This document shows, in pieces, positions 23,641 to 35,032 of a DNA stretch of 64,000 bases. The notes under the pieces were generated by a model. It worked only from the letters and a program-made list of their open reading frames with translations. It did no database searches and had not been told where the DNA came from. Origin of the DNA: Talinum fruticosum (taxonomy: Eukaryota > Streptophyta > Magnoliopsida > Caryophyllales > Talinaceae); contig JAITYX010000004.1 of the NCBI GenBank assembly GCA_021018815.1, forward strand, positions 7,945,501 to 8,009,500. Reading direction: 5' to 3'. The first letter of the stretch is position 1. Each line of letters begins with the position of its first letter. A program made the position numbers and the translations under genes.

Positions 23641-24098
23641 TTACTGGACAAAGGGGGTGTTTCATATATGGGTTTTTGCCTACAAATAGCTTTTTGGGTA
23701 GTTTTGGTTATTTCACCAAGTTAGAACAACTATTAGCGTATTTAGTTTAGGGCCATCTGAAATAGTTTTTTCACCTCGAAAAGATGTTCTTTGAAAAGGT
23801 AAAATTTGTAACTTTTTCAAGTTGGCCGTTTGAATTTTTTTTAATAGAAGACTAAAACACCCTTAATTAATTACTATAAACAAAAAGTAATTAACCCACA
23901 CCATATATTAATTATAATATAATATTTAAAAGTTGTGAAAATTTTAGTTTACTAATGAAGGAAGTATACTCCCATGATACGTGTCAAAAAATGGTTGGTT
24001 GAAAGGGAAAATAGGAGGGTTTTATGGGTCAAAGATAATGATGTGATACCTAAAATTATAAGTTCCCACGTGCACATATCACGTAATTTTTAATTCAT

Positions 24099-24349
24099 AC
24101 TTCCTTCATTTCACAATACATGTCACCTTAATTAATTTTTATTGTTTCATAATACTTATTACTTTACAATCCCAATAATATATTAATTACTTGGTTTACC
24201 AATTTTTCCTTATTAATTTTTTACTAAAAAATAACAAAGAGAAGAAATAGGGGCACGTTAAACCATTTATCTTTCAAATGTTTTGATTTTTAGTTATCCT
24301 TAGGGTTTTTTCCACCTTACTAAAATGATATGTAATTTAAAATGAAAAA
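24099..24349. mobile_element. Stowaway-like MITE, degraded copy
   Basis: It is the same family as 26057-26308: it begins ACTTCCTTCATTTCACAAT, has ACAAAGAGA(A/G)AAA in the middle and ends near GATATGTAATTTAAAATG. The right terminus is eroded. Confidence 0.7.
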
Positions 24350-24806
24350 TAAAATTATATTTAGAAAATACAAACTATCTACAAATCAACCATAAAAATT
24401 TGTTTCATATTATGTGTAATTATTAACAAAATAAGATTATAGAAATGAAGGCCATTTGTATATATCACATATATTCAATTCCAATTGAAAAGCAAGTAAG
24501 TGACCAATACATACAAAAAATAACATTCCATAGTAAATGTGATTTATGAGCTCCAATGGAACTTTTGTTTATTAATAAAAGTCAATAGGGTGAAAAGTAC
24601 ACATAGAAGCAAAATATTATCAAATAATCACAAACAAAACAATAAAACTGACAACGAGCAAATCCAATAGGTTAGTCCTATACTTTCATATTCCACCTAA
24701 TTTGCCCAGTTACCAACCGATTCCCCATTGCTATAATTATTATACAACTATCAAGATGAGGAGTAAGACATTCATCTATCAAAACATCACCAAGATGGGA
24801 CCACCT

Positions 24807-24814
24807 ATATAAAT
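24807..24814 (+). promoter_or_regulatory. Candidate TATA box
   Basis: TATAAATA lies about 170 bp upstream of an ATG in good context at 24978. Spacing would allow a leader of roughly 140 nt. Confidence 0.35.
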
Positions 24815-24977
24815 AGAAGAAGCTTAATGTCACCAACGTTTCAAAGATTCAATCCTCCAAACTTCTAGAGACTAAGGGAGATTAAACGTTGAGTGTGAAA
24901 CTACCACTCAAGGCGAGCCCGGTCACCGTAGAACACTGCGTCCCCTTTAGAGGACAGAGCTTTGAGAGCTGAGTACC

Positions 24978-25148
24978 ATGGGGAATGCCCCTTCAAGTGT
25001 TATCTTTCTGCCAAGAGTCATCAATCTCATTTGTTCCTTCCTCGTTACTGTTGTCTGCAACTATGGTACTCTAAAAAATTTGCTCTGCCTTGCCATTGTT
25101 AGATCACTAAATGTTCACCGCCAACAATTTCTTTATTTTTTTATTTAG
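24978..25148 (+). CDS. Possible small protein of 56 residues, or first exon of an unrecognised gene
   Basis: The ATG at 24978 sits in ACCATGG, a strong plant start context, downstream of a TATA-like box. The frame is open for 56 codons (starting MGNAPSSVIFLPRVINLICS) and ends with TAG at 25146-25148. A GT that could act as a donor follows CNYG near 25066. Residues 8-29 are hydrophobic. The start MGNAPS fits the N-myristoylation pattern (Gly2, Ser6). I do not recognise the family. It may equally be a chance frame in intergenic DNA or part of an old element. Confidence 0.25.
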   Translation: MGNAPSSVIFLPRVINLICSFLVTVVCNYGTLKNLLCLAIVRSLNVHRQQFLYFFI

Positions 25149-26056
25149 AGTTCTTTCCCTAAATGAAATACTAGAATTTCACAAGGTAGTCTCATGATTA
25201 TGAAAACCTTCGACTATCCCCTTGAGATACCATGGTAGAGTTGTTGGCGAAGTTGTCCCCTGCATTCTACCTCAACCATTTTAATAATACCACCATACAT
25301 TAGAGGTTTCAATTATTAGGTGGGTTCTTTTCTAGAAGTGGTTTTCGCTTTTTTCTCGAAATTTTTGTAATTTTCTTTACCGCATTCTCTTCCTTTTCAA
25401 ACTCTCCATCTAATCTATGCTATCTAGAGCTATCCTTCTCTAATAAATAATTAAGTTTTCTTTTGATTGGTTAAAATGCTTATACATCTCAACATCCAAA
25501 AACAGTATGAGCATAACTTCTATTGACCACTAGCTTGCACTTCATCACTAATAGCTAGTGTCCATTGGTCTTTTTCTTATTTGTTTTTTTGGGTGAGAGC
25601 AAATATCCTTATAAGTGAGATTCAAATGTAAGGGTCATAAGTTCTTGAAATTTTTTGAATTAAATTACTTAACATTCGTAATGTTTTTTCATTAAACCTG
25701 TTACATACTCTAAGCTACTATGATGACCGGTGTTTAATTTACCTATACTTTTTTTTTCTATCAAAGGAAAATCACAAAAAGATAAAATTTATTAATTCCT
25801 AATTACTAGAATAATATATTTTCTTTGATAGAGTTAGTTTTTTTAAAAAAATTTGGCCATCTCGATAGAGTTAAACAAATAAAGTGTCTTTTGTATAAAC
25901 GTTGATATTGCCAACGCTAGGTTCTCTCTTTGATCATTCTATAGCTGAAAGAAATAGTAATTACAAAAAGATGGCGGTTCTAGACCTTAACATGCTTACT
26001 TACATTGAACAAAAATTAAAAATTTTGATATTTTATTACTGACAACATATATTATA
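25149..26056. other. Intergenic AT-rich region
   Basis: I see no gene, clear repeat terminus or structured element here. Confidence 0.5.
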
Positions 26057-26308
26057 CTCCATCCATTTCACAATACATGTTATTTTAATTAACTTTTACC
26101 GTTTTACAATACTTGTCATTTTGTAACTTTGATGACATATTAGTTACTAATTTATCAATTTTACTGTCATTAATTGTTTATTAGAAAATAACAAAGAGAG
26201 AAAGTGAGGATATATTAGACAATTTATCTTTTAATAGTTTTAATTTTTAGTTAATCTTGATTTTTTTCCATGCCAAGTAAAGTGACATGTAATTTGAAAT
26301 GCGAGGAG
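26057..26308. mobile_element. Stowaway-like MITE, 252 bp, TA target duplication
   Basis: The ends CTCCATCCATTTCA and (reverse complement) CTCCTCGCATTTCA differ at three of 14 positions, and TA flanks both sides (26055-26056, 26309-26310). This is the Tc1/Mariner-derived Stowaway pattern. Related copies lie at 24099-24349 and 48169-48448. Confidence 0.85.
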
Positions 26309-26340
26309 TACCTAATTATTGTTCTATTTATTATTTAGTT

Positions 26341-26928
26341 ATACACTAACCTTAAATAGCCACCTCTTGCTCCTCCTCTCTCCCTTTCTCTCTAGAAAAC
26401 CCTAACTTTCTTAGGGGTTGCCGTTGGTGTTTTATCAATGATAAACCCCAATATTTCTTTCTTTTATATTTTATCTAATATTTTATCTACAAATAATTAT
26501 TATCTCTCCATTTATGAGAGTTTCTCTATACTCTTTTTGAACCGAGTGGAATTATCTCTCACTTTTGGAGCGATTCTATCTGTTTTTTTTTCATGGTATT
26601 ATGGTTGTATGTGGGTGAATTGTTGATTGATTATCAGATTGGTGCACAACGAGAATCAATTCTTCAAATTTGGACTATTATAACAAATAAATCTATTCGA
26701 CATGAAGAATATACAAGATTTTTGGATCTTCTCGTTAAAGGCTATAAGATGAAATAACGATCGAGTGGAAGAGGAGCGTTCGAAGAGTTTCAATTAGTTA
26801 TTTCAATCGAAGGATTTATTTTGTTCTTAATTATGAATTTGTTTGAGTTTGATCCTTATTGTAGATACCGTATGACATTTAATTAATGAAATTCATCTAT
26901 TATTCTAAAAAATACACTAACCTTAAAT
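26341..26928 (+). mobile_element. Retroposed insert (short LINE/SINE-like or processed sequence) with 17-bp target duplication
   Basis: The 17 bp ATACACTAACCTTAAAT occur exactly at 26341-26357 and again at 26912-26928. The inserted 554 bp (26358-26911) end in an A-run (26907-26911), the hallmark of target-primed reverse transcription. The 5' part looks like a transcript leader (CTCTCTCCCTTTCTCTCTAG then AAAACCCTAA). The 3' part contains TTAATGAAATTCATC just before the tail. No domain is recognisable; the open frame at 26438-26626 is probably chance. It may be an internally deleted LINE or a retrocopy of a gene. Confidence 0.8.
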
Positions 26929-27009
26929 TTAAGAACCACAAAAATGAGCTACATAAAAATCTTTCATCCTTGTAATTAAAGTTAAGTTATTGTCACTACT
27001 ACAAAACAG

Positions 27010-27370
27010 CAGATTAGCGACGGAATGTTAGTTATTAGCGACGGAATTTCGCAAGTAGCGACGGAATTAGCGACGGAACCGTTCCGTCGCTGAAAAGCGA
27101 GTCGCTAAATATCGGCGACGGAAATTTTCAAGTCCGTCGGCAATTGGCGACGGATTAGCGACGGAATCTCGTTCCGTAGCCGATAGAAATCAGCGATGGA
27201 AAACATGTCCGTCGTTGATTTAGCGACGGAAATAGGCGACGGAAGTCCCACATTTCCGTCGCTCAATCAGCGACGGAAATCACCCCATTTCCGTCAGCTG
27301 AAAGCCGTATTAGCGACGGAATGTCCCCAAATTCCGTCGCTAAGTTCCGTCGCTAAGTGGAAGTGACCGT
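27010..27370. repeat. Left subterminal repeat array of CACTA-3
   Basis: More than ten AGCGACGGAA-type motifs, several of them paired as palindromes (for example GACGGAACCGTTCCGTC near 27073). These are candidate binding sites for the TNPA-like protein. Confidence 0.85.
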
Positions 27371-27642
27371 CGTTGTTACGTGAAAAATTTTATATATTAT
27401 TAGCTAATTATTCGTTATCCTAGTACGGAACATTGTGAATGTATATACAAATCCACCATTCACATATGTGACACTTACATTTGGCATTTACATATGCCGG
27501 CCACAAATAATTCATCAAAGTTGGATATACAAATCCAACTTACATATTCAACATCATCAACAACCATAACATAGTTAAAACAAATTTGTAAATAGTTCGC
27601 AAAGTGATGATCACCAATATATACAAAAGTTCACATTTGAAT

Positions 27643-29507
27643 TCACTCATCCTCTTCCTCATCCTCTTCCTCTTCTTCTTCCTCCCGTGGTTGTGGTGGT
27701 CGACGGTGAGATCCGGATGCTTGCTGAGACTGCAGAAATTCATTCATACGTGCTATTGGCTCAGCTGAAACTGTCGACTCGTGCCTTCGGATGCCGATTT
27801 TGTAACTCAAGCAGCCGGCAATGCTCAATCCATTGATGTACCTCGAATTTAAATTATGCACTTGTTGCTCTCCATTCCGAGTCATCCGTAGCAGAAGGTT
27901 TTGGTGATTTGAAGGACATTGTTGGTTTCAAGTTTCTAACCTCGGATCCAAATCCATAAATGCGACCTTTCTTGTTCGCATTTGCTTTGACCCACAACTC
28001 TTGTTATGAAGGGGTGGATACATGATCCTCGAAGAGTTGGGGTCATCACTGGAAGTTTGAGTGGGTTGAGTGTTTTGCAACTCTTCTCACTCTTTTTGAA
28101 ACTTCTCCCGAATATAATATAAATATTTTAGGCATGTAAATATCACGAGTTGTTAACGAAAACAATAGATAGAAAAATATGCGGAATTCATATATACGAG
28201 TTACTCACGTAAATGGCCTTGGATTTTTGTCCACCCATTCGTCCTTTTTTGTTTTGTGCGTGCGTGCAAATAGTTGGGTCGGTAGAGGCTGAACTCCTTT
28301 AAGCTCCTTCATCTAAAATTGAAAACAAGTTAGTAGAGAATCAATTCACCAATATGAACATGTTAACGGTTGCATGCGTAATCAATAAGAAAGGGGTACG
28401 TACAAATCGCCGCTTATGCTCCGTCATAGGGATTGAGCCACACGTATGGAGTGATGAACCAAGTCCCCCCGATCGGCATGACGGTTTTTCGAGCTTGCTC
28501 GCATAACTTCTTGTACTCAGCGGTTTCCCAATATTCGAGCAACTCGCGCCAGTAGTTGTCACCCAACCATTTCGGCTTCTTCTTAGTTTTCCTCGCCTTG
28601 AGCATGAAGTCCTTCAAGCGATCACTGCCTTTCTTTTCAAAATTTCTTCCGATTTGGACTTCATCGGTTGGGGACCACGTGAAAAATTTCTATATAAATA
28701 AAAACGTCGTTTATACGTTATGAAATTAAAATATAATGTTCGAACATGCACAATAAGTGATTATGTTATCTCGAACTGTAGAAAACTAATGATGTGTCAT
28801 TACCTTAAACTCGGAAAACCATTGATCACGTTGTGATCGAGGGACTTTACCCCATGTAGGCCAAGCTCCATCGTATTTGCTTTGGAAGATGTGGGAAATC
28901 GTACCCACAACTTTGTCAATGGGGTAGAACCTAATCAATTCAACATATAAAATAGTTAGTTCAACTAATAACTAATATGCTTATTTTATTTTATTATTTA
29001 TTATCACACTCACCCTTCACCATCCGGCTCAATTCGGATTTTTCTCAGCTGCTAGCGCTACTTGATTGAAGACAAGGATCCTCGTTCCTCGTATCGGTTG
29101 GTCCTTCATTTGTAGGCATTTGTGGTGGCCGTTGTTCGGAACCAACGTGGATGTGTGGTACATTATTTGTACCATATTGTTGATATGTATATGTACTCAA
29201 CGGGTTTGAGTACATATGGGGTTGCTGAGAATATGGAGGGTTTAGAAAGAAAGGCCCACCCGAGTGGGTTTTGCATGTGTGGGAAATTTGGGAGTTGGAA
29301 AAAGGGAGGGTTGGGAATAAATGACCCCCAATGGAGTTTGGTTGTGAGAGGAGTGTGGAGATAGTGTTCCACCGACGGGAGTTTGAAGGTTCCGAGGGTT
29401 TTGAGAGGGGGTAGAAGTGCCGACATCATTACCTTCCCCATCGGTAGAGGTGTTTCTAGCCCTTCCCGAGTAGCCGATCTTTTGGTTCCGCCTCTACCTC
29501 TCTCCAT
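27643..29507 (-). pseudogene. TNPA-like CACTA accessory protein (Transposase_24 / Ptta-En-Spm family), frameshifted
   Basis: In En/Spm elements this protein binds subterminal repeats and assists the catalytic transposase. Reading on the minus strand, the likely start is MERGRGG at 29507. Recognisable blocks are FYPIDKVVGTISHIF with WGKVPRSQRDQWF (about 28930-28804, followed by a GT donor), KKKPKWLGDNYWRELLEYW and EQARKT (about 28690-28480), LHTCGSIPMTEHKRRF (about 28460-28410), and PTQLFARTHKTKKDEWVDK (about 28312-28210). The C-terminus is acidic (EEEEEEEDEEEDE, stop at 27643). EQARKT and LHTCGS lie in different frames, separated by a six-G run near 28465-28470, so an indel there breaks the protein. 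A stop also interrupts the exon near 28090. Confidence 0.8.
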
Positions 29508-29741
29508 TTTTCCGTACATAAACAAGTAATTCACACTATTAGTAAACATCCAACGGTTCAAGTGATTTCATATAGAACAACATACAAACAATAGTAAACA
29601 TATGCACATGTAAGCGTTAGATATAAATCGAAGCATTACGCTTCAATGGTTTCACCTTCATTACATTAATAAGAATTCATTCGATGACAACATAAATGAA
29701 AGTTGTACAATAAAAAACAAACCCAACAAAAGCACATTATC

Positions 29742-32700
29742 AACTACTCATCATCCTCATCATCAGTCTTATCATCATCTTCTTCACTATCCTCTTCGGC
29801 GTCATTGAATAGGGTATGTTCTTCTTCATCATCGGTGATATTGTCATCATCCCATTCCCCTTCTTCATCTTCTTCACTCTCCTCTTCTTCACCAACATCC
29901 TCAATCTCATCTTCTCGGTTTAAAATAAAATCATCAACTAATTCTTCTGCTGAGCTTGAGTTATCAACCAAAGTTTCGGCAAAGTTTCTATTATTGGATC
30001 GATCTGTACCCATACTATCCTCTTGGAATGCACGGGGAATAGTATAGTGGTCATCAACTTTGGCCCTTGGTTTTGATGCCACAACGACGAACCAATTCAG
30101 CTTTTCTCTAGGGACCCCTTGTGGATATGACATATAATACACCTGAGTTGCAGTGCTAGCAAATATGAAAGGATCGTACTTACGATACCGCCTTGTACGA
30201 TGCACTTCGACATACGAACTAAATTTATGGCACCGAGTTCCCGAGGACGACTAGGGTCAAACCAATCGCATTTAAACAGCACACACCTTTTTATTGGTTC
30301 ACCAACATATTCAACTTCAACAACCTCTTGCAAGATGCTCGTAGTAATTATTTTGAACATGTCCTCCATCGGTTCCTTTCACACGGACACCACAATTGAA
30401 GGTCATTCTCCCTTCATTTCGAGCCTTAGTATGAAATAACATTCCATTCACCGTGTACGCCGTCCATGTTTTCACTGTCCTTAAAGGACCTTGGTTGCAT
30501 CAAGTAAACATGTTTTTCATCATGATATACTTGATAACAATGAATCTGTGTCAATAACATAGTGTTTGTTTAGTTTATTACAATGGAACAACCGATACTA
30601 ATAAAGTTGTGGCACGAGTAATAAGTAACAACATATGATACTCACAGCTCCGTTGAACCACCCTTCGAACTCACTTTCCACCATTGCATCAATTGCAGCA
30701 TCACTAACATCACCATACATAGCTTGTTTTTGGTGTTCGAATAGGCTGAGTTCAAAGATTTTATTAAGATGACATCATCGTTCTGAATTAAACTATAAAA
30801 TTATTGAAATGAGTGTTCATTAGACAAGAGAAACTCACTCAAGGTAAGGTTTAACTTCGGCACGGTTCGATAAAACATGCGGATGTGCGGCCGTCTTTTC
30901 CTTATCATCAAGGAAACGCGGACTGCACTTCCCAATTGGAGCACCTTCTGGTATGAATACCGAAAGAGTAGGATTGTGGTTTGGAACTTCGCAGTCCTCA
31001 TTTCGTCGACTTCTAGTGCGCATACAAGGCACGTTAGAGCCGAAATAGTAAGAGGCAAAATGTGTTTCTTCAAATCGGGCGTACTTTTCAGCGATACTCC
31101 CTTCGAGGCTTCGATTTGTTTCCTATGGATCTTTTCAATCGGCCAAAGAATCTCTCAAATGGATACATCCACCGATACTGTACCGGACCACCCAATTTTG
31201 CTTCCTCCGCTAAATGAACCGGCAGGTGTTCCATCACATTGAAGAACCCGGGAGGAAATATTGTTTCCAATTTACAAAGGGTTATTGAAATATTTCGATG
31301 CATTTGCTCTAACTCCGCATCCCGTAAAACAGATTAGCAAAGGTTCTTGAAGAACTCACTAATTTCAATGAGAGGCGCTAAAACCTCGTCCGGGAGTGCA
31401 CTAAATGCTATTGGAAGAAGGCTCTCCATGAAAACATGACAATCATGACTTTTCATGCTATGGAACTTAGTGGAGTTTGGGTCGACAAGGTATGAAATGT
31501 TAGAGCAGTAATCATCCGACATTTTCAACTCCCTTGCCCATTCACATATTGCCCTCTTCTGCTCCAACGTTAACACATATTTTGCCTTCGGTTTGAAAAG
31601 TTTACCGGTGACTCCATGCTTTAAATTCAACTCTACACGATCACACAACTCTTCCAAATCCATTCTTGCCTTGATGTCATCCTTTGTTTTACCAGGAATA
31701 TCCATAACGAGTGTTAATTATATTCTCAAAAAGTTCTTCTCAATGTGCATCACATCTAAGTTATGGCGGAGTAATTGATCTTTCCAATATGGCAGCTCCC
31801 AAAATATGCTTTGCTTTGTCCAATTATGATCCTTCTTAAACCCCGAAATGTTAATTTCTGCGCTTCGTTACTTTGGGAAAGTTTTCAACCCATTGTTTTA
31901 TTTCTTCCCCTGTATAACGACGAGGAGGACCCGAATGTACGGTTTTGCCTTTTGTAAACGATGTGCTGTTCCTTCGAAACGCGTGACTTCGGGGCAAAAC
32001 CGCCGATGAAAATCAAACCATGAAAATTTTCGGCCATTTCTAAGTTTAAATGCTTTTTTTGATTCATACATACCGGGCATGACATGGCACCATGCGTACT
32101 CTATCCGGACAACATACCATAGGCCGGGAAATCATTAATGGTCCACATCAACGTAGCCTTCATGAGAAAGTTCTCACCTTTAGAAATATCATATGTTTCA
32201 ACATCATCTTCCCATAGTGTTTTCAACTCATCAATAAGAGGCTGCAAGTACACATCAATTTTATTTTTCGGATTCTTCGACCCTGGTATGATACATGTCA
32301 AGAACATATAAGGCGTCGTCATGCATAACTCTGGTGGTAGATTATATGGCGTAACAACGATCGGCCGGATTGAATAAGACCTTGCAGGTTGGCTGAATGG
32401 ATTAAACCCATCCGCGCACAAACCAAGTCTTATGTTTCTAGGTTCGATAGCAAATTCGGGGTGAACTCTATCAAAATGTTTCCATGCTTCACCATCCGAA
32501 GGATGACAGAGGACACCATCTTCTCTTACATTCTCATAATGCCATCTCATGTGTTCTCGCCGTGGTTTTGAAGCAAACAAGCGTTGAAGTCTTGGTATTA
32601 ACGGCAAGTAATGCATCCTTGCAAATGGAGTTCTTTGACTTTTGCCATGTCTTTCCCTTTGACGCTTCCATCTCGCATGACCACAAAACTTGCATGAATC

Positions 32701-33438
32701 AAGGTCACTGTCCTCTTTGTAGAACAACATGTAACCTTGTCGACAACAATCAATTTTTTGAACATCCATCCCAAGATTTTTAATGACCTTCTTTGCATGG
32801 TGAATGTCACGAGGAACTCGGTTATCAGGCGGACAAATCTCCTTCATAAGTTGAGCAATTTCATTAAAGCAATTTTGAGGCATGTTGTAGTCGGACTTAA
32901 TGCTCAACATTCTAACGGTGGCGGACAACTCAATGTGAGTTTCATTTCCTACCCACAAAGGTCGTTGCGCAGCCTCAACCATATTAAAGAAACTTTGGGC
33001 ATGGGTATTTGGAGGCTCACTTGTGGAGTTTTGATTTGAGATCATGGCATCCGTGACCATATCATTCATACGGTCGATATTTGTTTCGACATCGCCGTAG
33101 TTCATATGATTGGCGCCACTGTCGTCGTTGAATACGTTAGAAACCATTGTTTGCTCCTCATGTAAATGAGGATCTATTTCTCCATGACTAGTCCAATACC
33201 AATAGTTTGGAAGAAAACCATATTGATAGAGGTTCAACTTAACTTCATCGGGATCCTTATACTTCCGATTTATGCATTTGCGACATGGACACCTATATTG
33301 TTGATTATGCACAAATTCCGATTGGCTTCTAGCATGTGCATCAAACTCCTCAACCCCGTCTAAAAACTCTTGTCTATACCCAACTCTACCGGGTAATAAC
33401 TTACGATACATCCATCTACGATGCGTAGGCCCGTCCAT
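29742..33438 (-). pseudogene. CACTA transposase TNPD-like (tnp2 family), multiply broken
   Basis: The catalytic CACTA transposase. It starts at 33438 with the transposase-associated domain (WMYRKLLPGRVGYRQEF, CPCRKCIN). The tnp2 domain (Transposase_21) follows: CRQGYMLFYKEDSDLDSCKF, SKPRREHMRWHYENV, PSDGEAWKHFD, ending NDFPAYGMLSG. The next codon, normally Trp in GWSTHG, is TAG at 32101-32103. A further frame change lies in the A-run near 32055. Downstream come NLDVMHIEKNF and MDIPGKTKDD, a DUF4218 region (FNVMEHLPVHLAEEAKLGGP, RWMYPFERFFGRLKRS), DUF4216-like CVLFKCDWFDPS, and a long Glu/Asp tail that stops at 29742. Three or more frame changes make it non-functional. Confidence 0.9.
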
Positions 33439-33831
33439 ATATATTCTGATTGAAATTTAACAATTTATTACATTATTAGTTAAAAATACCAACACATGGA
33501 GATGGTATATGATTACATATTTTCTATAACGAACATAATCTATATATAATCATTATGCATCTATAAATTTTTTTAATATACATAGATTTCTATAATTTTT
33601 ATATTTTACTCTTAAATATTTATTTCATAATTAAAGTAATCATACCTAATTAGCATAAATGAACTCATATACATATAATTACACTAATCATACAAGTAAA
33701 GCAATCATACCTATAAGCATACCTAATTAGCGTCAAGAACCTCACACAAATAAACAACAAACAATTACACATATATAAATCAAAAACACCATTTCCCTCA
33801 ACTTCAACAATAATGTCCCACAAATCCTACA

Positions 33832-34345
33832 CAATTGCACATTTGTCTATTCAAATTCATCCACAATCAACATTAATTTCCACCAAATTACATATATTCG
33901 TCAATTTCAGCTTACATTTTTTAAAACCCTAAATTTAACTTCAATAACATTTACTCCATAAAGAACCCAATTGCACATTTTTCTATTCAAATTCATCCAC
34001 AAACAACATTAATTTCCACTAAATTACATATATACGTTACTTTCAAGTTACAATGTTCAAAACCCTAAATTTAACTTCCATAACATTTACTCCACAAACA
34101 ACACAATTGCATATTTTTCTTCTCAAATTCATTCACAAACAACATTAATTCCCACCAAAGTACGTATATTCGTCAATTTCAAGTTATATTTTTAAAACCC
34201 TAAATTAGACTTCAATAACATTTACTCCTTAAACAACACAATTTCACATTTTTCTTCTCAAATTCATTCACAAACAACATTAATTTCCCACAAATTACAT
34301 ATATTCATCAATTTCAATATCAATTTTGTAAAACCATAAATCTAC
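33832..34345. repeat. 136-bp tandem repeat, about 3.7 copies
   Basis: The unit CAATTGCACATTTNTCTNTT recurs at 33832, 33968, 34104 and 34239 (periods 136, 136 and 135). Each unit also contains ACAACATTAATTTCCACCAA and AAAACCCTAAATTTAACTTC. It lies upstream of the TNPD start and inside CACTA-3, so it is probably in the 5' leader intron or promoter region of the transposase transcript. Confidence 0.88.
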
Positions 34346-34377
34346 AAAAAATCAACACAAAAATACCTCAAATTTAT

Positions 34378-34690
34378 GGGCGGCACCGGCGGCGGCACAG
34401 CGGCGACGGCGAAGCTCGAGCGTGAGGCGGCAGCGGCGGCGGTTGGTCGGCGGCGTCCTCCACCTAGGCGGCAGCGCGGCGGTGCGGGGTCGGGCGAAAC
34501 GAAGCCGAGACCGGTGGTTTTTCGGCCTTGGGGGTCCTGAACCGGCGGCGGAAGGGAGGCGGCGGCAACGAGCGACGGCGGCGTGCGTAGTCGCCGGCGG
34601 TAGCGGCCGATGGCGGTGCTCTCGCTCTCGCTCTCGGACTCGCTCTCGCTCTCTCGTTACTTTGCGAAATCCGAACCGGCCGAAGCCGGT
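34378..34690. promoter_or_regulatory. GC-rich first-exon-like region of CACTA-3
   Basis: A sharp island of GGCGGC-type repeats in otherwise AT-rich DNA, followed by CTCTCGCTCTCG repeats (34617-34655). It lies 340-650 bp from the 5' terminus of the minus-strand transposase gene. In maize En/Spm a GC-rich untranslated first exon (downstream control region) sits in the same place and is a target of DNA methylation. Equivalence is inferred from position and composition. Confidence 0.6.
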
Positions 34691-34699
34691 TCGGATTTA

Positions 34700-35015
34700 T
34701 TCGTAATTGGCGACGGAATATTCCGTCGTCTGTTCAGTCGCTAATTACAAAATTGTCGATAGCGACGGATTAGAGACGGAATATTCCGTCGCTAATTACT
34801 ACGATTAATTTTTTTTCTTTCGGGGATTTTAATGTACGAATTATCGCCGACGGAGTAGCGACGGAATATTCCGTCATCGATTTTTGCAGCGACGGAATAT
34901 TCCGTCGCTACTCCGTCATGGAGAACAAAACAACGACGGAAGTTATGTTCCGTCGCTAATTCCGTCGCTACTCGGCGACAGATTGGTTTCCGTCGCTATT
35001 TTCCGTCGCTATTTT
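34700..35015. repeat. Right subterminal repeat array of CACTA-3
   Basis: Repeated TTCCGTCGCTA and TAGCGACGGAA motifs, mirror image of the left array. Palindromic pairs occur, such as GCGACGGAATATTCCGTCGC near 34890. Confidence 0.85.
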
Positions 35016-35032
35016 ACGGTTTTGTAGTAGTT

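Larger units (their letters stand above)
26994..35032 (-). mobile_element. CACTA-3: large CACTA (En/Spm) transposon with two broken transposase genes
   Basis: The left end is CACTACTACAAAACAGCAG; the reverse complement of the right end is AACTACTACAAAACCGTA, so the terminal repeat is ACTACTACAAAAC with a mutated outermost base on the right. Arrays of GCGACGGAA motifs in both orientations lie just inside each end (about 27010-27370 and 34700-35015), as expected for transposase-binding subterminal repeats. Two genes run on the minus strand, tnp2-like then Transposase_24-like. No matching 3-bp target duplication is visible (TGT left, AAA right), so the insertion site has decayed or one end was altered. 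The element is full length (8.0 kb) but cannot encode an intact transposase. Confidence 0.92.

Noticed and set aside
26438..26626. Small membrane protein of 62 residues
   Set aside because: Lies inside the retroposed insert, poor start context, low-complexity hydrophobic content.
29703..30047. Ser-rich protein on the plus strand
   Set aside because: Antisense shadow of the acidic tail of TNPD.
34422..34706. Arg-rich protein on the plus strand
   Set aside because: Chance frame through the GC-rich island of CACTA-3, opposite to the transposase gene.
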